Assembly (NCBI GenBank): GCA_910579745.1
Contig: CAJTVH010000013.1
Coordinates: forward strand, 1 to 60,756
Source: an uncultured Clostridia bacterium
GTDB lineage: Bacteria; Bacillota; Clostridia; Lachnospirales; CAG-274
Length of the DNA stretch: 60,756 bases
Direction of reading: 5' to 3'
Numbering within the stretch: the first letter of the stretch is position 1; every line of letters begins with the position of its first letter. This document shows, piece by piece, positions 42,342 to 51,900 of the stretch. The notes under the pieces were generated by a model that was given only the letters and a program-made list of their open reading frames with translations, was not told the origin of the DNA and ran no database searches. Position numbers and translations under genes: made by a program.

Positions 42342-43640
42342 ATGTCATATTTATCGATTTCCAACCAATATTCAATGTACTCAAATCTTCTTTCCCAAAC
42401 ATACGGCTGCGGCACTGGTATGTCAAGCGGGGTTTCGGACAGTCTTCTCGGAATGTACTCATACATTTACGGCGCGGGGAAAAGCACGTCCTCAAGCGTA
42501 TCATCGGCGACTAGCGACTATCTTGTAAATTTAAAAAACAAGGCGTCTAACGTAGTCGACGCCGTTTCCTCAATAAGGGACAACTCAAAGAACGACAAGA
42601 AAATCGTCGCCAACAGCGACAATTCATCGGCGGTTTCGGGAACTTATACAGGCGATAAGAAAAGAGACGACATTAAAATTGACGTTGAGAAAATAGCGTC
42701 GGCTCAGGTTAATGAGAGCGAGAGCCTTAAATCAAACTCTTCAAGCCTATATTATAAAAAGGCGAGCAATATCTCAATAACCACAAGCGAGGGAAAGAGT
42801 TACTCTTTCAATTATTCCGCTAAAATTACGGAAACGGACGAAAAAGCCCTTAATAATATAGCGGCTAAAATCAATAAAGCGAATATAGGCGTTTCAGCTT
42901 CCGTAGAAACAGACGAGAAAACCAAAACAAGCAAGCTTGTTCTTACAGGAAGCAAAGCCGGAGAGGGAAACGATTTTACGGTTTCCGGAAATCTCGCCGA
43001 GGCTTTGGGAATAGACAACGTAAAGACGGCGTCGTCAGACGCTGTGTACTCCATAAACGGCGAGAGAAGAACGTCATCATCAAACGAGGTGAAAGTTGAC
43101 GAGGAACTTACTTTAAAACTTAAAGGAACTACTGAAAAATCAGCCACAATAAGTTTTGGAAAAAGCAAAACAAATACTATTAATTCCGCCAGAGAGCTTG
43201 TGAACGCGTTTAACGGGTTAGCCAACACGGCTTATTCATCAAACGACTCAGGCGCCGATAGACTTGGAGACAGACTTAAATCCATAGCTAAAACTTACGG
43301 CGCTTCTCTTGATAAAATCGGCGTGTCTTTAAATTCTAAGGGATATCTGGAGATAGACGAGGATAAAATGGACAAAGCGGCGGAGAATGGGGAACTTGAT
43401 AAATTCTTTAACTCAAACGGCAAGAATGGTCTTAGTTATGGATTTGTAAACAGGCTTGAAAACCTCGCCAAGAAAGCTTACGACGACCCTACCGATTTCC
43501 TTTCAAGCTCAGGCAAGGCGGAAGTGAACAGTGTCTCAAACAGTTCTTATTACAAAAATATCGGCGGAGCGTCATATAACTATATAAGCGCTTATTACAA
43601 ATATTCAAATATCGCGATGCTCTTCAGCGCTATGGTATAA
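42342..43640 (+). CDS. Orphan FliD-like (flagellar cap-like) surface protein
   Basis: 432 residues from the ATG at 42342 (AGGAGG 9 bases upstream); the upstream in-frame start has no ribosome site. After a ~100-residue N-terminus rich in S, Y and G, the rest resembles FliD: I-K-I-D-V-E-K-I-A-S-A-Q (FliD N-terminal domain), I-N-K-A-N-I-G-V-S-A-S-V, L-A-E-A-L-G-I, A-V-Y-S-I-N-G-E-R-R-T-S-S-S-N-E-V and L-K-G-T-T-E-K-S-A-T-I-S, then L-V-N-A-F-N-G-L. FliD caps flagellar filaments and can act as adhesin. No flagellin, FliS or motor gene is nearby. No signal peptide is obvious, so export would need a dedicated route. The gene has its own promoter and terminator. Confidence 0.75.
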   Translation: MSYLSISNQYSMYSNLLSQTYGCGTGMSSGVSDSLLGMYSYIYGAGKSTSSSVSSATSDYLVNLKNKASNVVDAVSSIRDNSKNDKKIVANSDNSSAVSGTYTGDKKRDDIKIDVEKIASAQVNESESLKSNSSSLYYKKASNISITTSEGKSYSFNYSAKITETDEKALNNIAAKINKANIGVSASVETDEKTKTSKLVLTGSKAGEGNDFTVSGNLAEALGIDNVKTASSDAVYSINGERRTSSSNEVKVDEELTLKLKGTTEKSATISFGKSKTNTINSARELVNAFNGLANTAYSSNDSGADRLGDRLKSIAKTYGASLDKIGVSLNSKGYLEIDEDKMDKAAENGELDKFFNSNGKNGLSYGFVNRLENLAKKAYDDPTDFLSSSGKAEVNSVSNSSYYKNIGGASYNYISAYYKYSNIAMLFSAMV

Positions 43641-43715
43641 TTGATGAGGAAGAGGAAAAGTTTTTGTTTTGGATTTTTTGGCGGTGAGCCCACAGATTAT
43701 GAGTGTGTAGAGATT

Positions 43716-43748
43716 AAGGGTGCGTTTTTTGTAAACGCGCCCTTTTTA
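43716..43748 (+). terminator. Terminator of the FliD-like gene
   Basis: AAGGGTGCGTTT/AAACGCGCCCTT, 12 bp with one G-T pair, 5-base loop, then TTT. It lies about 75 bases after the stop. Confidence 0.8.
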
Positions 43749-43789
43749 AAAATTTCTTAACTTTAGACTTTTAAATTTTTTAACACTTT

Positions 43790-43954
43790 TAGAGCGTATC
43801 TGAAAACTAAAATACGCGCAAAAAATTATAAAAAATGAAACGAAACAGAAAGGCTTTTCTGTTTAATTAAACCGTTTTCGTCTATTTTTTTATAATTTTT
43901 TGGATATTTCGCGTGTATAAATGGCAGCTTATGATAGTTTTCAGATACGCTCTA
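43790..43954 (-). repeat. Miniature inverted-repeat element, family A copy 3
   Basis: 165 bp with TAGAGCGTATCTGAAAACTA and its exact complement at the ends. The core (CGAAACAGAAAGG, CTGTTTAATTAAACCGTTTT) is the reverse complement of that in copies 1 and 2, so the element is in the other orientation. No open frame. It sits in the gap between the FliD-like gene and obgE, just beyond the terminator. Confidence 0.85.
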
Positions 43955-43985
43955 GTATATCCATTTTTTTAAATGAGATTAGCAT

Positions 43986-44110
43986 TAGAGCATATCCGTA
44001 AATTAAAATACGTTCAAGGAATTACTACAAAATAAAGAGAGATTAAAACGTTTTTATTTTATTTGTCATAATTTTTTGATATTTTGGCTTTATATAATCA
44101 AAGTACTTGA
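43986..44110. repeat. Decayed miniature element, family F
   Basis: Begins TTAGAGCATATCCGTAAATT followed by AAAATACGTT. The same start (AGAGCATATACGGGAATTA) occurs at 45593, upstream of yhbY, in a similar A/T-rich, partly palindromic stretch. The ends recall family A (AGAGCGTATC) but are clearly changed. Confidence 0.35.
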
Positions 44111-44175
44111 AAAAAGCAAATGGTAATCTTTTGAGAAGGTTTATGATAATACTCAGTTGTTTTTTTAAATTTAAC

Positions 44176-44204
44176 TTGATTACGGCGGTTTGGCGTGTTA
44201 GAAT
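44176..44204 (+). promoter_or_regulatory. Sigma-A promoter for obgE
   Basis: TTGATT at 44176-44181, 17 bases, TAGAAT at 44199-44204, about 55 bases before the start. Confidence 0.6.
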
Positions 44205-44259
44205 AATTTTATCGATTTTTTGAGAAAATATACTAACAACGGGAAAAGGAGAATTTCAA

Positions 44260-45549
44260 ATGTTTGTTGACAGAGTTAAGATACACATAAAAGGGGGAAA
44301 CGGCGGAAACGGCGCTGTTTCTTTTTATAGAGCCAAGTATGTCACGAACGGCGGACCTGACGGCGGGGACGGCGGAAAGGGCGGCGACATTGTATTTATG
44401 GCGGACGAGGGACTCAATACACTTATGGATTTCAGATACAAAAAAATATTTAAGGCGCAGGCGGGAAGCGACGGAAGCAAGCGTAACCGGACGGGCGCCG
44501 ACGGAGAGGACACGGTTATAAAAGTTCCGGTGGGTACGGTTATAAGAGAGGCAGAATCAGGAAAAATAATGGCGGATATGTCCAAAAAGGATGATGTTAG
44601 GATTATTATAAAAGGCGGGAAAGGGGGAAAAGGCAACCAACATTTTGCCACGCCCACAAGACAAGCCCCGAGATATTGTGAAAAAGGCCGTGTCTCAAAA
44701 GAATATGATGTTATTTTAGAGTTAAAACTTATCGCGGACGTTGGTCTTATTGGATTTCCAAATGTTGGGAAGTCAACAATTCTTTCAATGGTTACAAACG
44801 CTAGCCCTAAAATCGCGAATTATCACTTTACGACTTTATCACCGAATTTGGGCGTTGTGAGAAGCAGATGGGGCGAGGATTTTGTAATGGCGGATATTCC
44901 GGGACTTATAGAGGGGGCGAGCGAGGGCGTGGGGCTTGGACACGAGTTTTTACGCCACGTGGAGAGAACGAAAGTGTTTATTCACGTTGTGGACGCTGCG
45001 GGTCTTGAGGGAACAGACCCTATTGATAATATTGAGAAAATAAACGGGGAACTCGCCAAATATAACCAGGAACTTTTAAAAAGGCCAATGATTATTGCCG
45101 CCAACAAAATGGATATTCCGGAGGCAATGGAGAATTTTAATAAAATAAAATCGGTTTACGAGGCTAAGGGGTTTAAGGTGTTTCCTGTCTCCGCCGCCTC
45201 AAACGACGGTTTGGACGAGCTTATTTCCGTCTCAGCCAATATATTGAGAGATTATCCCAACGATATTGTGTTTGAGGAGGACTTTGACGAGTATGACATA
45301 TATGAGGATATATCAGAAACGGAAAATCAGCCCTTTACGGTGGAGAAAGCCGGCGAGCGGTATTATGTTGTCAGCGGGGTTGGCGTTGAGAAAATGATTG
45401 GATACACAAATATTGAAACGGAAAAAGGCTTCGCTTTCTTTCAGAAATATTTAAGGGAAAAGGGAATTATTGAAAAGCTTGAGGAATCAGGAATCAACGA
45501 AGGAGATACGGTCAAAATTTACGATCTTGAGTTTGAGTATTACAGATAG
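44260..45549 (+). CDS. obgE: GTPase ObgE/CgtA
   Basis: 429 residues. An essential GTPase tied to large-ribosomal-subunit assembly and (p)ppGpp. The N-terminal Obg domain (1-158) is glycine-rich with the F-V-D-x-V-K-I-x-x-K-G-G-N-G-G-N-G start and the G-G-x-G-G-K-G repeats. G domain about 159-330: G-F-P-N-V-G-K-S-T (G1), T-L-S-P-N-L-G (G2), D-I-P-G-L-I-E-G-A (G3), N-K-M-D (G4). The C-terminal OCT domain (about 340-429) is present, as in Bacillus. AAAAGGAG before ATG. Followed by yhbY, a frequent neighbour. Confidence 0.97.
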   Translation: MFVDRVKIHIKGGNGGNGAVSFYRAKYVTNGGPDGGDGGKGGDIVFMADEGLNTLMDFRYKKIFKAQAGSDGSKRNRTGADGEDTVIKVPVGTVIREAESGKIMADMSKKDDVRIIIKGGKGGKGNQHFATPTRQAPRYCEKGRVSKEYDVILELKLIADVGLIGFPNVGKSTILSMVTNASPKIANYHFTTLSPNLGVVRSRWGEDFVMADIPGLIEGASEGVGLGHEFLRHVERTKVFIHVVDAAGLEGTDPIDNIEKINGELAKYNQELLKRPMIIAANKMDIPEAMENFNKIKSVYEAKGFKVFPVSAASNDGLDELISVSANILRDYPNDIVFEEDFDEYDIYEDISETENQPFTVEKAGERYYVVSGVGVEKMIGYTNIETEKGFAFFQKYLREKGIIEKLEESGINEGDTVKIYDLEFEYYR

Positions 45550-45592
45550 CAGGGACTTTTACGGGTTATTATAGAAAACGCTTATAAGTCAT

Positions 45593-45694
45593 AGAGCATA
45601 TACGGGAATTAAAATACGCGGAAAGTTACAGGAAATAAAATTGAATTGTTTTTACATTATTTCTACCGATTTTTAGATGTTTTGATTTTATGAG
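45593..45694. repeat. Decayed miniature element, family F second copy
   Basis: Starts AGAGCATATACGGGAATTA, then AAAATACGCGGAAAG, like the stretch at 43986. It lies between obgE and yhbY. A weak inverted end (TTTTGATTTTATGAGTC) closes it. No coding capacity. Confidence 0.35.
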
Positions 45695-45741
45695 TCTCTG
45701 TAATACTATGATAAAAAATAATTTTTTAAGGAGTTTTATTT

Positions 45742-46041
45742 ATGAACAGCAAACAAAGAGCTTATTTAAGAAGTTTAGCGAGCAAAATAGATTCAGTTTT
45801 TCAAGTGGGCAAAAACGGCGTTACCCCGGAGGTTGTGAAATCGGTTGACGAGGCTCTTGAGAAAAGGGAGCTTGTGAAAGGGACGGCGCTTAATAACTGT
45901 CTTTTGGACATTAACGATATAGCGGAGATGATAAGCGAGAGGACTCAGTCGGAAACGGTGCAGATAATCGGAAAGAAAATTGTTTTTTTCAGGCAGAGCA
46001 AAAAAAATCCAGCTATTGATATTTCAAAATACGGAAAGTAG
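45742..46041 (+). CDS. yhbY: YhbY/CRM-domain RNA-binding protein
   Basis: 99 residues. The CRM (chloroplast RNA splicing and ribosome maturation) fold: L-R-S-L-A-S-K-I-D-S-V-F-Q-V-G-K-N-G-V-T-P-E-V-V at the N-terminus carries the conserved G-x-x-G RNA-binding loop, followed by L-E-K-R-E-L-V-K-G and I-G-K-K-I-V-F-F-R. E. coli YhbY binds pre-50S particles. Encoded just after obgE, which fits a shared ribosome-assembly role. AAGGAG before ATG. Confidence 0.95.
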   Translation: MNSKQRAYLRSLASKIDSVFQVGKNGVTPEVVKSVDEALEKRELVKGTALNNCLLDINDIAEMISERTQSETVQIIGKKIVFFRQSKKNPAIDISKYGK

Positions 46042-46134
46042 ATGTTTTAGCGAGAGTTTTATATCCGATAAACTTGTTTATTTTTAAGTTTACTGATTAT
46101 AATATAGTTTGATGACTGTTTAAAATTTTTAAAA

Positions 46135-46255
46135 AGCTTGTCTGAAAAGAAAGTATACTCCAAAAATCAACAAAAATAATATCATTTTAAAACGGTAATA
46201 ATATTATTTCCGCTGATTTTGGATATTTTAGCGGGTTTTAGGAAGGTCCTCAGAC
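46135..46255. repeat. Miniature palindromic element, family B copy 2
   Basis: Core at 46161-46220 (AATCAACAAAAATAATATCA through TTATTTCCGCTGATTTT) forms a long hairpin and is identical over about 60 bases to the core of the copy at 46325-46446. The ends (GCTTGTCTGAAAAG / GGGTTTTAGGAAG) are weaker versions of the family B ends at 30549. It lies just after yhbY. Confidence 0.7.
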
Positions 46256-46285
46256 GAGGTCAGCGCGTTTTAATATTTTTACTTA

Positions 46286-46314
46286 TTGAAAATTTTTAGT
46301 ATATGGTGTAAAAT
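46286..46314 (+). promoter_or_regulatory. Sigma-A promoter for the nuclease-fold/HhH gene
   Basis: TTGAAA at 46286-46291, 17 bases, TAAAAT at 46309-46314, directly upstream of family B copy 3. Transcription from here places that repeat in the leader RNA. Confidence 0.55.
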
Positions 46315-46324
46315 ATATATGAGG

Positions 46325-46446
46325 CTTAGATTCTCCTAAAAGGAAAATATACTCAAAAATCAACAAAAATAATATCATTTTAAAACGGTAATAATATTAT
46401 TTCCGCTGATTTTTCTAACAGTTTAATAGTTTTAGCGGGTTCTTAC
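46325..46446. repeat. Miniature palindromic element, family B copy 3 (in the leader of the next gene)
   Basis: Core from 46354 is identical over about 60 bases to 46161-46220, 193 bases away. The hairpin ends only some 30 bases before the start codon at 46475, between promoter and ribosome site. It could influence expression of the gene or simply have inserted there. Confidence 0.7.
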
Positions 46447-46474
46447 ACAAGATTTAAGAAAAGGAGTGATTGTT

Positions 46475-48151
46475 TTGGTGAGAAAAATTTTGTTCTTTTT
46501 GTTTTCATTTATTTTTGTATGCGCCGTTACTTTCTCACCGTGTACGGTTACGGCGGGTAAAAATGTTATTGTAAACGGCTCAGCCGCCGCCACGGTTATA
46601 AGGATAATAGACGGTGACGCTATCGAGGTTAAACTTTTAAACAACGACGACACCGCTCTCGTTAAGCTTATCGGGGTTGACGCCCAGGGGTTTAAAGACG
46701 CCGTGTCTTTTCTTACAGACTATCTTTTGGGGCAGACGGTCGTTATTTCTCCAGATAACGGCATAACGACGCCTGTAGGCATATGGAACAATATGTATGT
46801 GACTTTAAACGGTGAGAACGTTAATAAAATTTTAATAGAAAAAGGCTATGGAATCACAAATCCGAGCTATATGCCAGCGAGCCAGTATAATGAGTATTTA
46901 ACGGTTCAGCGCACAGCGAAGGTGGGCAACATAGGCATTTGGGAAAACGGCGTGAGAGAGAACGGCACGACAACCAATTTTGGGAACATTACTTATACGG
47001 GAAAACTCGCTTATAAAAACAAGCACGTTGTCAATATTAACACGGCGAGCGCCGAGACTTTAATAAACGCCCTTACCGATATGCCGGCGGGCACAGCCAA
47101 CGCTATTATAAATTACAGAAACAAAAATCCTTTTAACACCATTGACGAGATTAAATTCGTACAGGGCTTCTCAAAAGAATTGTATGACGCTAACAAGCGG
47201 TTCTTAACAGTATGCACGAATGTTAATTACGCTGATAAGGAAGAGCTTTTCAGCATCGGGAACATTACGGAGGACGAGGTGGAAGATATTTTGTCATACC
47301 GCAGACAGCACAGCAAAATATCAAGCATAGCGGTTTTAAAAGACGAGAAGCTGCTTTCTCAGAACAGATACAGCAAGTATAAAGATTTCCTCTCGACTTA
47401 TGACAAGCAGAAAGTTGATGTTACGGAAAACGATAAAGTTGTAAACGTTAATACCGCGAATCAAAGCCAGCTTACGGCGGCGGGATTATCCTCATCTGAC
47501 GCGTCTAAAATTATTGAGCACCGCAAAAACGGATATACTTACAAAACTCTCGGCGAACTGGCTAAAATCCCTGGAATCGGGCTTAGTACGCAGCAGATAA
47601 ACGAGTTTGAGGACAATTTAAACACGTGTACGGATATAAACGAGGCCACGGATTATGAAATGAGGTCCGTATTTGGAAACGACGCCACGAAGGTCATTTA
47701 TAAAAGAAACTATAATTCCGTGAGCGACATTTCAGAATATGTGAGCGGTGAAAAATACGACCGTATTAAGAACGTGATTTATGTGGGTTCGGACGACTGT
47801 AAATATATTAACGTCAATACAGCCACGAATACTCAGCTTTCTGAGGCGGGCTTCTCGTCTTCAGCCGCATCAAAGCTTGCGGCCGCCAAAAATATGAGAA
47901 GTCCTTCGGATTTGCCGTGCGAGCTTACGGAAAACGACAGGAGCGCTTCTTTATACACAAATATAAACAAGGCTACCGCCAAAGAGCTTAAATCATTAAA
48001 TCACGGAGTTACTGACGGTATTATTAACGAGATTATGAGCTATCGTGAGGAACAGCCTTTTGGAACGGAGGAAGAAATGAGGAAGTTTTTTACGGACAGG
48101 AATTTTTTTGGTTTCTATAATTCAGTTAAAGATTATTTAGTTGTGAGATAA
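46475..48151 (+). CDS. Secreted protein with SNase-like fold and six ComEA-type helix-hairpin-helix repeats
   Basis: 558 residues from the TTG at 46475, eight bases after AAGGAG; a GTG overlapping that site is not plausible. Signal peptide 1-27. Residues 39-160 match the staphylococcal-nuclease fold (V-I-R-I-I-D-G-D-A-I-E-V and V-K-L-I-G-V-D), but of the catalytic residues R35, E43 and R87 of that enzyme the first is K64, and the others are absent (V-D-A-Q-G-F and G-I-W-N-N replace the D-x-P-E and Y-G-R motifs). Six HhH-type repeats follow (starting near 185, 250, 320, 385, 445 and 495; three begin V-N-V-N-T-A or V-N-I-N-T-A), as in the competence receptor ComEA. Probably non-catalytic DNA binding outside the membrane. 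Unusual architecture. Confidence 0.85.
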   Translation: MVRKILFFLFSFIFVCAVTFSPCTVTAGKNVIVNGSAAATVIRIIDGDAIEVKLLNNDDTALVKLIGVDAQGFKDAVSFLTDYLLGQTVVISPDNGITTPVGIWNNMYVTLNGENVNKILIEKGYGITNPSYMPASQYNEYLTVQRTAKVGNIGIWENGVRENGTTTNFGNITYTGKLAYKNKHVVNINTASAETLINALTDMPAGTANAIINYRNKNPFNTIDEIKFVQGFSKELYDANKRFLTVCTNVNYADKEELFSIGNITEDEVEDILSYRRQHSKISSIAVLKDEKLLSQNRYSKYKDFLSTYDKQKVDVTENDKVVNVNTANQSQLTAAGLSSSDASKIIEHRKNGYTYKTLGELAKIPGIGLSTQQINEFEDNLNTCTDINEATDYEMRSVFGNDATKVIYKRNYNSVSDISEYVSGEKYDRIKNVIYVGSDDCKYINVNTATNTQLSEAGFSSSAASKLAAAKNMRSPSDLPCELTENDRSASLYTNINKATAKELKSLNHGVTDGIINEIMSYREEQPFGTEEEMRKFFTDRNFFGFYNSVKDYLVVR

Positions 48152-48171
48152 AAGATTTGGAAGTGAGAATT

Positions 48172-48417
48172 TTGGAAAGTTATAAAACACAGGGAACATG
48201 CTCTAAAAACATTGATTTTGAGGTTGTGGACGGAAAAGTTAAAAACGTCAAATTTTTAGGAGGCTGTGACGGAAATTTACAGGGTATTGGAAAACTTGTC
48301 GAGGGTATGCCCGTTTCTTTGGTTATTGAAAAGCTAAAAGGACTTAAATGCGGGGCTAAAAACACATCTTGTCCTGACCAGCTCGCCAGAGCTCTTGAAA
48401 AGTATAACAAAGATTAG
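48172..48417 (+). CDS. TSCPD-domain protein (TIGR03905 type)
   Basis: 81 residues from a TTG at 48172, which gives the standard N-terminus (M-E-S-Y-K-T-Q-G-T-C-S-K); another TTG five codons earlier is possible. Single TSCPD domain: G-V-C/G-T-C-S near the start, K-F-L-G-G-C-D-G-N-L-Q-G-I and the closing C-G-A-K-N-T-S-C-P-D-Q-L. Conserved cysteines (C-S, G-G-C, K-C-G, S-C-P-D) could bind a metal. TSCPD domains occur at the C-terminus of ribonucleotide reductases and as small free-standing proteins of unknown function. It starts about 20 bases after the HhH protein, so they may be cotranscribed. Confidence 0.85.
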   Translation: MESYKTQGTCSKNIDFEVVDGKVKNVKFLGGCDGNLQGIGKLVEGMPVSLVIEKLKGLKCGAKNTSCPDQLARALEKYNKD

Positions 48418-48469
48418 AATTGTTTATTTTTCCGGCGATTTCCGTATAAATAAGGAAAGGCGACTATAA

Positions 48470-48514
48470 AAAACAAAATCCGCTTTTTATGAGGACAAAG
48501 CGGATTTTGTTTTT
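48470..48514 (+). terminator. Terminator after the TSCPD gene
   Basis: AAAACAAAATCCGCTT/AAGCGGATTTTGTTTT, about 16 bp, followed by T. It lies 53 bases after the stop and ends the HhH-TSCPD unit. Confidence 0.85.
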
Positions 48515-48621
48515 CCGGCGTACTTTAAAATTGGATTGTAAATGAGGCTGGCGGAAAATTTTAATAATTATAATATATTTCGTTATCACTTTAATTCGTT
48601 GATATTTTTTGACTTTTTTGA

Positions 48622-48650
48622 TTGACTTTTTATTTTACAGGGTGCATAAT
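48622..48650 (+). promoter_or_regulatory. Sigma-A promoter for the GGDEF/EAL gene
   Basis: TTGACT at 48622-48627, 17 bases, CATAAT at 48645-48650. The leader to the ATG at 48998 is about 345 bases and includes an AGCGAAC/GTTCGCT hairpin (about 48775-48808). It does not match either class of c-di-GMP riboswitch by eye. Confidence 0.5.
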
Positions 48651-48910
48651 AATAGTAAGAAAATAAAACAACCGAAAAAAATCTGTAATTAAAATGGTAT
48701 TAGCGGAGTTAATGAAAGTGAGATTTAAAAATAAGCGTACAGACGGTGATAAAATATCGCTGTTTCTATTTGGCAGCGAACGATTTAGCGCAGCAGTGTG
48801 TTCGCTGAAGAATTTATATGATTTGGCAAGGTCAAGCCGCCGAATACGTTAAACAATTTTTAATTTGAGAGAATAGGCGCTTGACTGAGATTAAAGAATT
48901 CCAGGGTCGG

Positions 48911-48949
48911 GGCGTGTATAAAAATGGTTATGTCTTCAGATATGCCCTA
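48911..48949 (+). repeat. Solo right end of miniature repeat family A
   Basis: GGCGTGTATAAAAATGGTTA followed by TGTCTTCAGATATGCCCTA aligns with the right 40 bases of 43790-43954 with several differences. It lies in the leader of the GGDEF/EAL gene. Confidence 0.5.
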
Positions 48950-48997
48950 GTTATATTTTTGAGTAATAGATATTTTTTTATGGAAGAAAGGGATTTT

Positions 48998-51900
48998 ATG
49001 AAAAAAGAGTTTTTCGGTCACTGTGACAGCGGGAATTTTGGCCCGAAAGTGATTTATTCAGACAGCGTTCCTATTGGTATAGTGGAGCTTAAATATACTG
49101 ACGATAAGCTCCTTATACAAGACGCTAATTCGGATTTTTATGTAACCGCCGAATGTGTCGATGAGGATTTTTATAAGGTCTATGGAAATAATTACAGAGG
49201 TATAATAGTTGACGAGGATTGGGAAAGGCTAAAAGAGCAGATGCTTTCTGTTATTGACGGAAAGCAGGATAGGTTTTCCTGTGAGTATAGGGTACGCTTT
49301 AAGGGCAAGAAAATTTTCTGGAGAAAGATAAACGCTGTTAAAAGCGCCGAGGATTTGGAAGGGGTTATGTTTTTATGCGCCCTTACGGACATTACGGACG
49401 TTAAAATGGTGCAGACCGAACTTGAGAAAGAGAGGGAAAGCTTTTACACAATAGCGTCTTTGTCAAACACAAAGCTTTTTGAGTATAAATTTCACAACGA
49501 TACGTTATATGATATTACAGGCGGGAAAATCAATAAGTATTTGGAAAATTTCTCTGTTAAAATACACGATTATGACATATTCTCGAAAGACGGTGAGAAT
49601 TATGGCGAAAAAGTCGCGAACATCTTAAAAAGCGGCAACAAAAGGCTGTATACCGAATTTAAGATAAATCAATTCGGCAGAGAGGAATGGCACGGCCTAT
49701 GGGGGAAAACTATTTTTGACAAAAACGGGGTACCTTTACGTGTTATTGGCAAAACCCAAAATATTAATTATGAAAAGCGCAGCGAGGAGTTTTTCTCGAA
49801 TGTAAGGCACATTGATAATCTAACGGGAATTTACATAGGCGAATACGCTAAAAAGCTTATAGGCGAGGTATTCAATGAGCTGTCGGAAAAGAATCACGCC
49901 GTGATTGTTTTAGACATTGACGATTTTGCCGAGCTTAACAACAATTTAGGAAAAAAATTATGCGACCAGGTGCTTTCAAACGTAAGCAGGCGTATAAAAA
50001 ACGTACTAGATGAAAAGGACATTATAGGCAGGCTCGGAGGGGACGAGTTTATCATATTTATAGACGACGCTCTTTCTGAGGAGCGGCTTGAGGTACTTCT
50101 TGACAAAGTTAATTTTATTGTGGAATCAACTTATTCAGGTGAAAGATATAAAAACTGTATAAAGGGAAGCGTCGGCGCGGTTATATCAAAGCCCGGCGAC
50201 AGGGATTTTGAGAAAAATTTTGAGAAAGCTGATTACGCTTTATATATAGCTAAATCTATGGGCAAAAATAAATCTTATATTTTCTCTGAGAAAGATGAGG
50301 AGCCTTTTTTAAACAGAGTTAGGAAAGCCTCATCGGACGATGAGAAGTTCGCTTATCAAAAAGAGATATACGCGGAGCGGGAGTTTAATTATGAAATAGC
50401 GGAGTTCGCTTTCGACGTTATGGAAAGTACTCAGGACGTTGACAGCGCCGTGAATATTCTTCTTGACAAGGTGGGAATTTATTTTAACCTGAGCCGTATA
50501 GTTATAAGAGAGCTTGAGAGAGAGCGTGAAAAATATTTAGTCTCATATCAATGGTTCAGAGAGCCTCTGTGCCCTGTGGACAATTTAATCGACGCTTCGG
50601 ACGAGAATATAAAAAGGCTTATGTCGGACAACAATAACGGCGACGCTTTTGAGTATTCGGAATATCCGGGGTTTGAGAGAGGGAAAGAATATAGAAAGTG
50701 TGTCGAGGGCGAGTCTAAATCCGAGGTTCGTTTCAGGATAAGAAAAGACGGGGAGTTTAAAGGATACATAAGCTTTTGTGACAGCAGTGTCAGAATATGG
50801 GGTCAGAACGAGATAAGAGCCTTAAAAATGATTGGTAAGATTATATCGGCGTATTTACTTAAAATGCGGGCTTTTAAGGAAGCGGAGAAAACGGTTTGGC
50901 GTCTTACAAGGTATGATTCGGTTACAGGAGTTATGCGGTATGACACATTTAAGACGGAAGTGGAAAAAATACTCAAGGAAGACACGGAGGGCGACTACGC
51001 CATAGTGTATTCCGACATAAGAAATTTTAAATATATTAACGAGAAATACGGTTATAGGCAAGGCGATGGGATATTAAAGGATTTTGTCGCGGGCATGGAT
51101 TTAAAAAAATACAGTTTTATGATAAACGGCAGAGTTTTTTCCGATAATTTTGTATCTCTCATAAAACTTGACGACAAAATCACAAAGGAGAACATTGGAG
51201 AGCATATAGACCAATATGACAGAGGTTTCGCGACTAAAAAAGAAAGCGAGCTTGACGAGATAAAAATAAATGTTATATCGGGAATTTATATTATAGAAAA
51301 AGGTTCTGACGAGATAGACAAAGAATACGTAAACCGCATTATTGACAAAGCCAATACGGCGAGAAAGTATGGGAAAGGCACCCATTCGGGAAGGGCGGTA
51401 TTTTTTGACAGCAATATGGAAAGCAGAATGCGCAAGCAGACAGAGATATTAACATCTATGGAAAGAGCTCTTATGAACAACGAGTTTGTAATAGTTTTAC
51501 AGCCTAAGGTAGAGCTCAAGGGAGAACACAAAATTGTCGGAGCCGAGGCCCTTGTAAGGTGGATAAGAGATGATGGGAGAGTAATACAGCCGATAGATTT
51601 TATACCTCTTTTTGAGCAGAACGGATTTGTCGTGAACGTGGATTTTTGCGTATATGAGCAGGTATGCAAATTTTTAAGCAAGAGGATAAAAGAAGGGAAA
51701 AGAGTTGTTCCCGTATCAGTGAACGTATCAAGGGTACATCTTGAGAAGGACGACTTTATGGAAAAAATCGAGAATCTGATAAGCAAATATCAAATTCCGA
51801 GAAACTTGCTTGAGTTTGAGCTTACTGAGAATGTGTTTTTGGAAAACTCCGACAAAGCCATACAAGTTATGAACAAGCTTAAAAAGATGCAGTTTAAGGT

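Noticed and set aside
48651..48997. c-di-GMP riboswitch in the leader of the GGDEF/EAL gene
   Set aside because: Neither GEMM-I nor GEMM-II core sequence is present; only a simple AGCGAAC/GTTCGCT hairpin.
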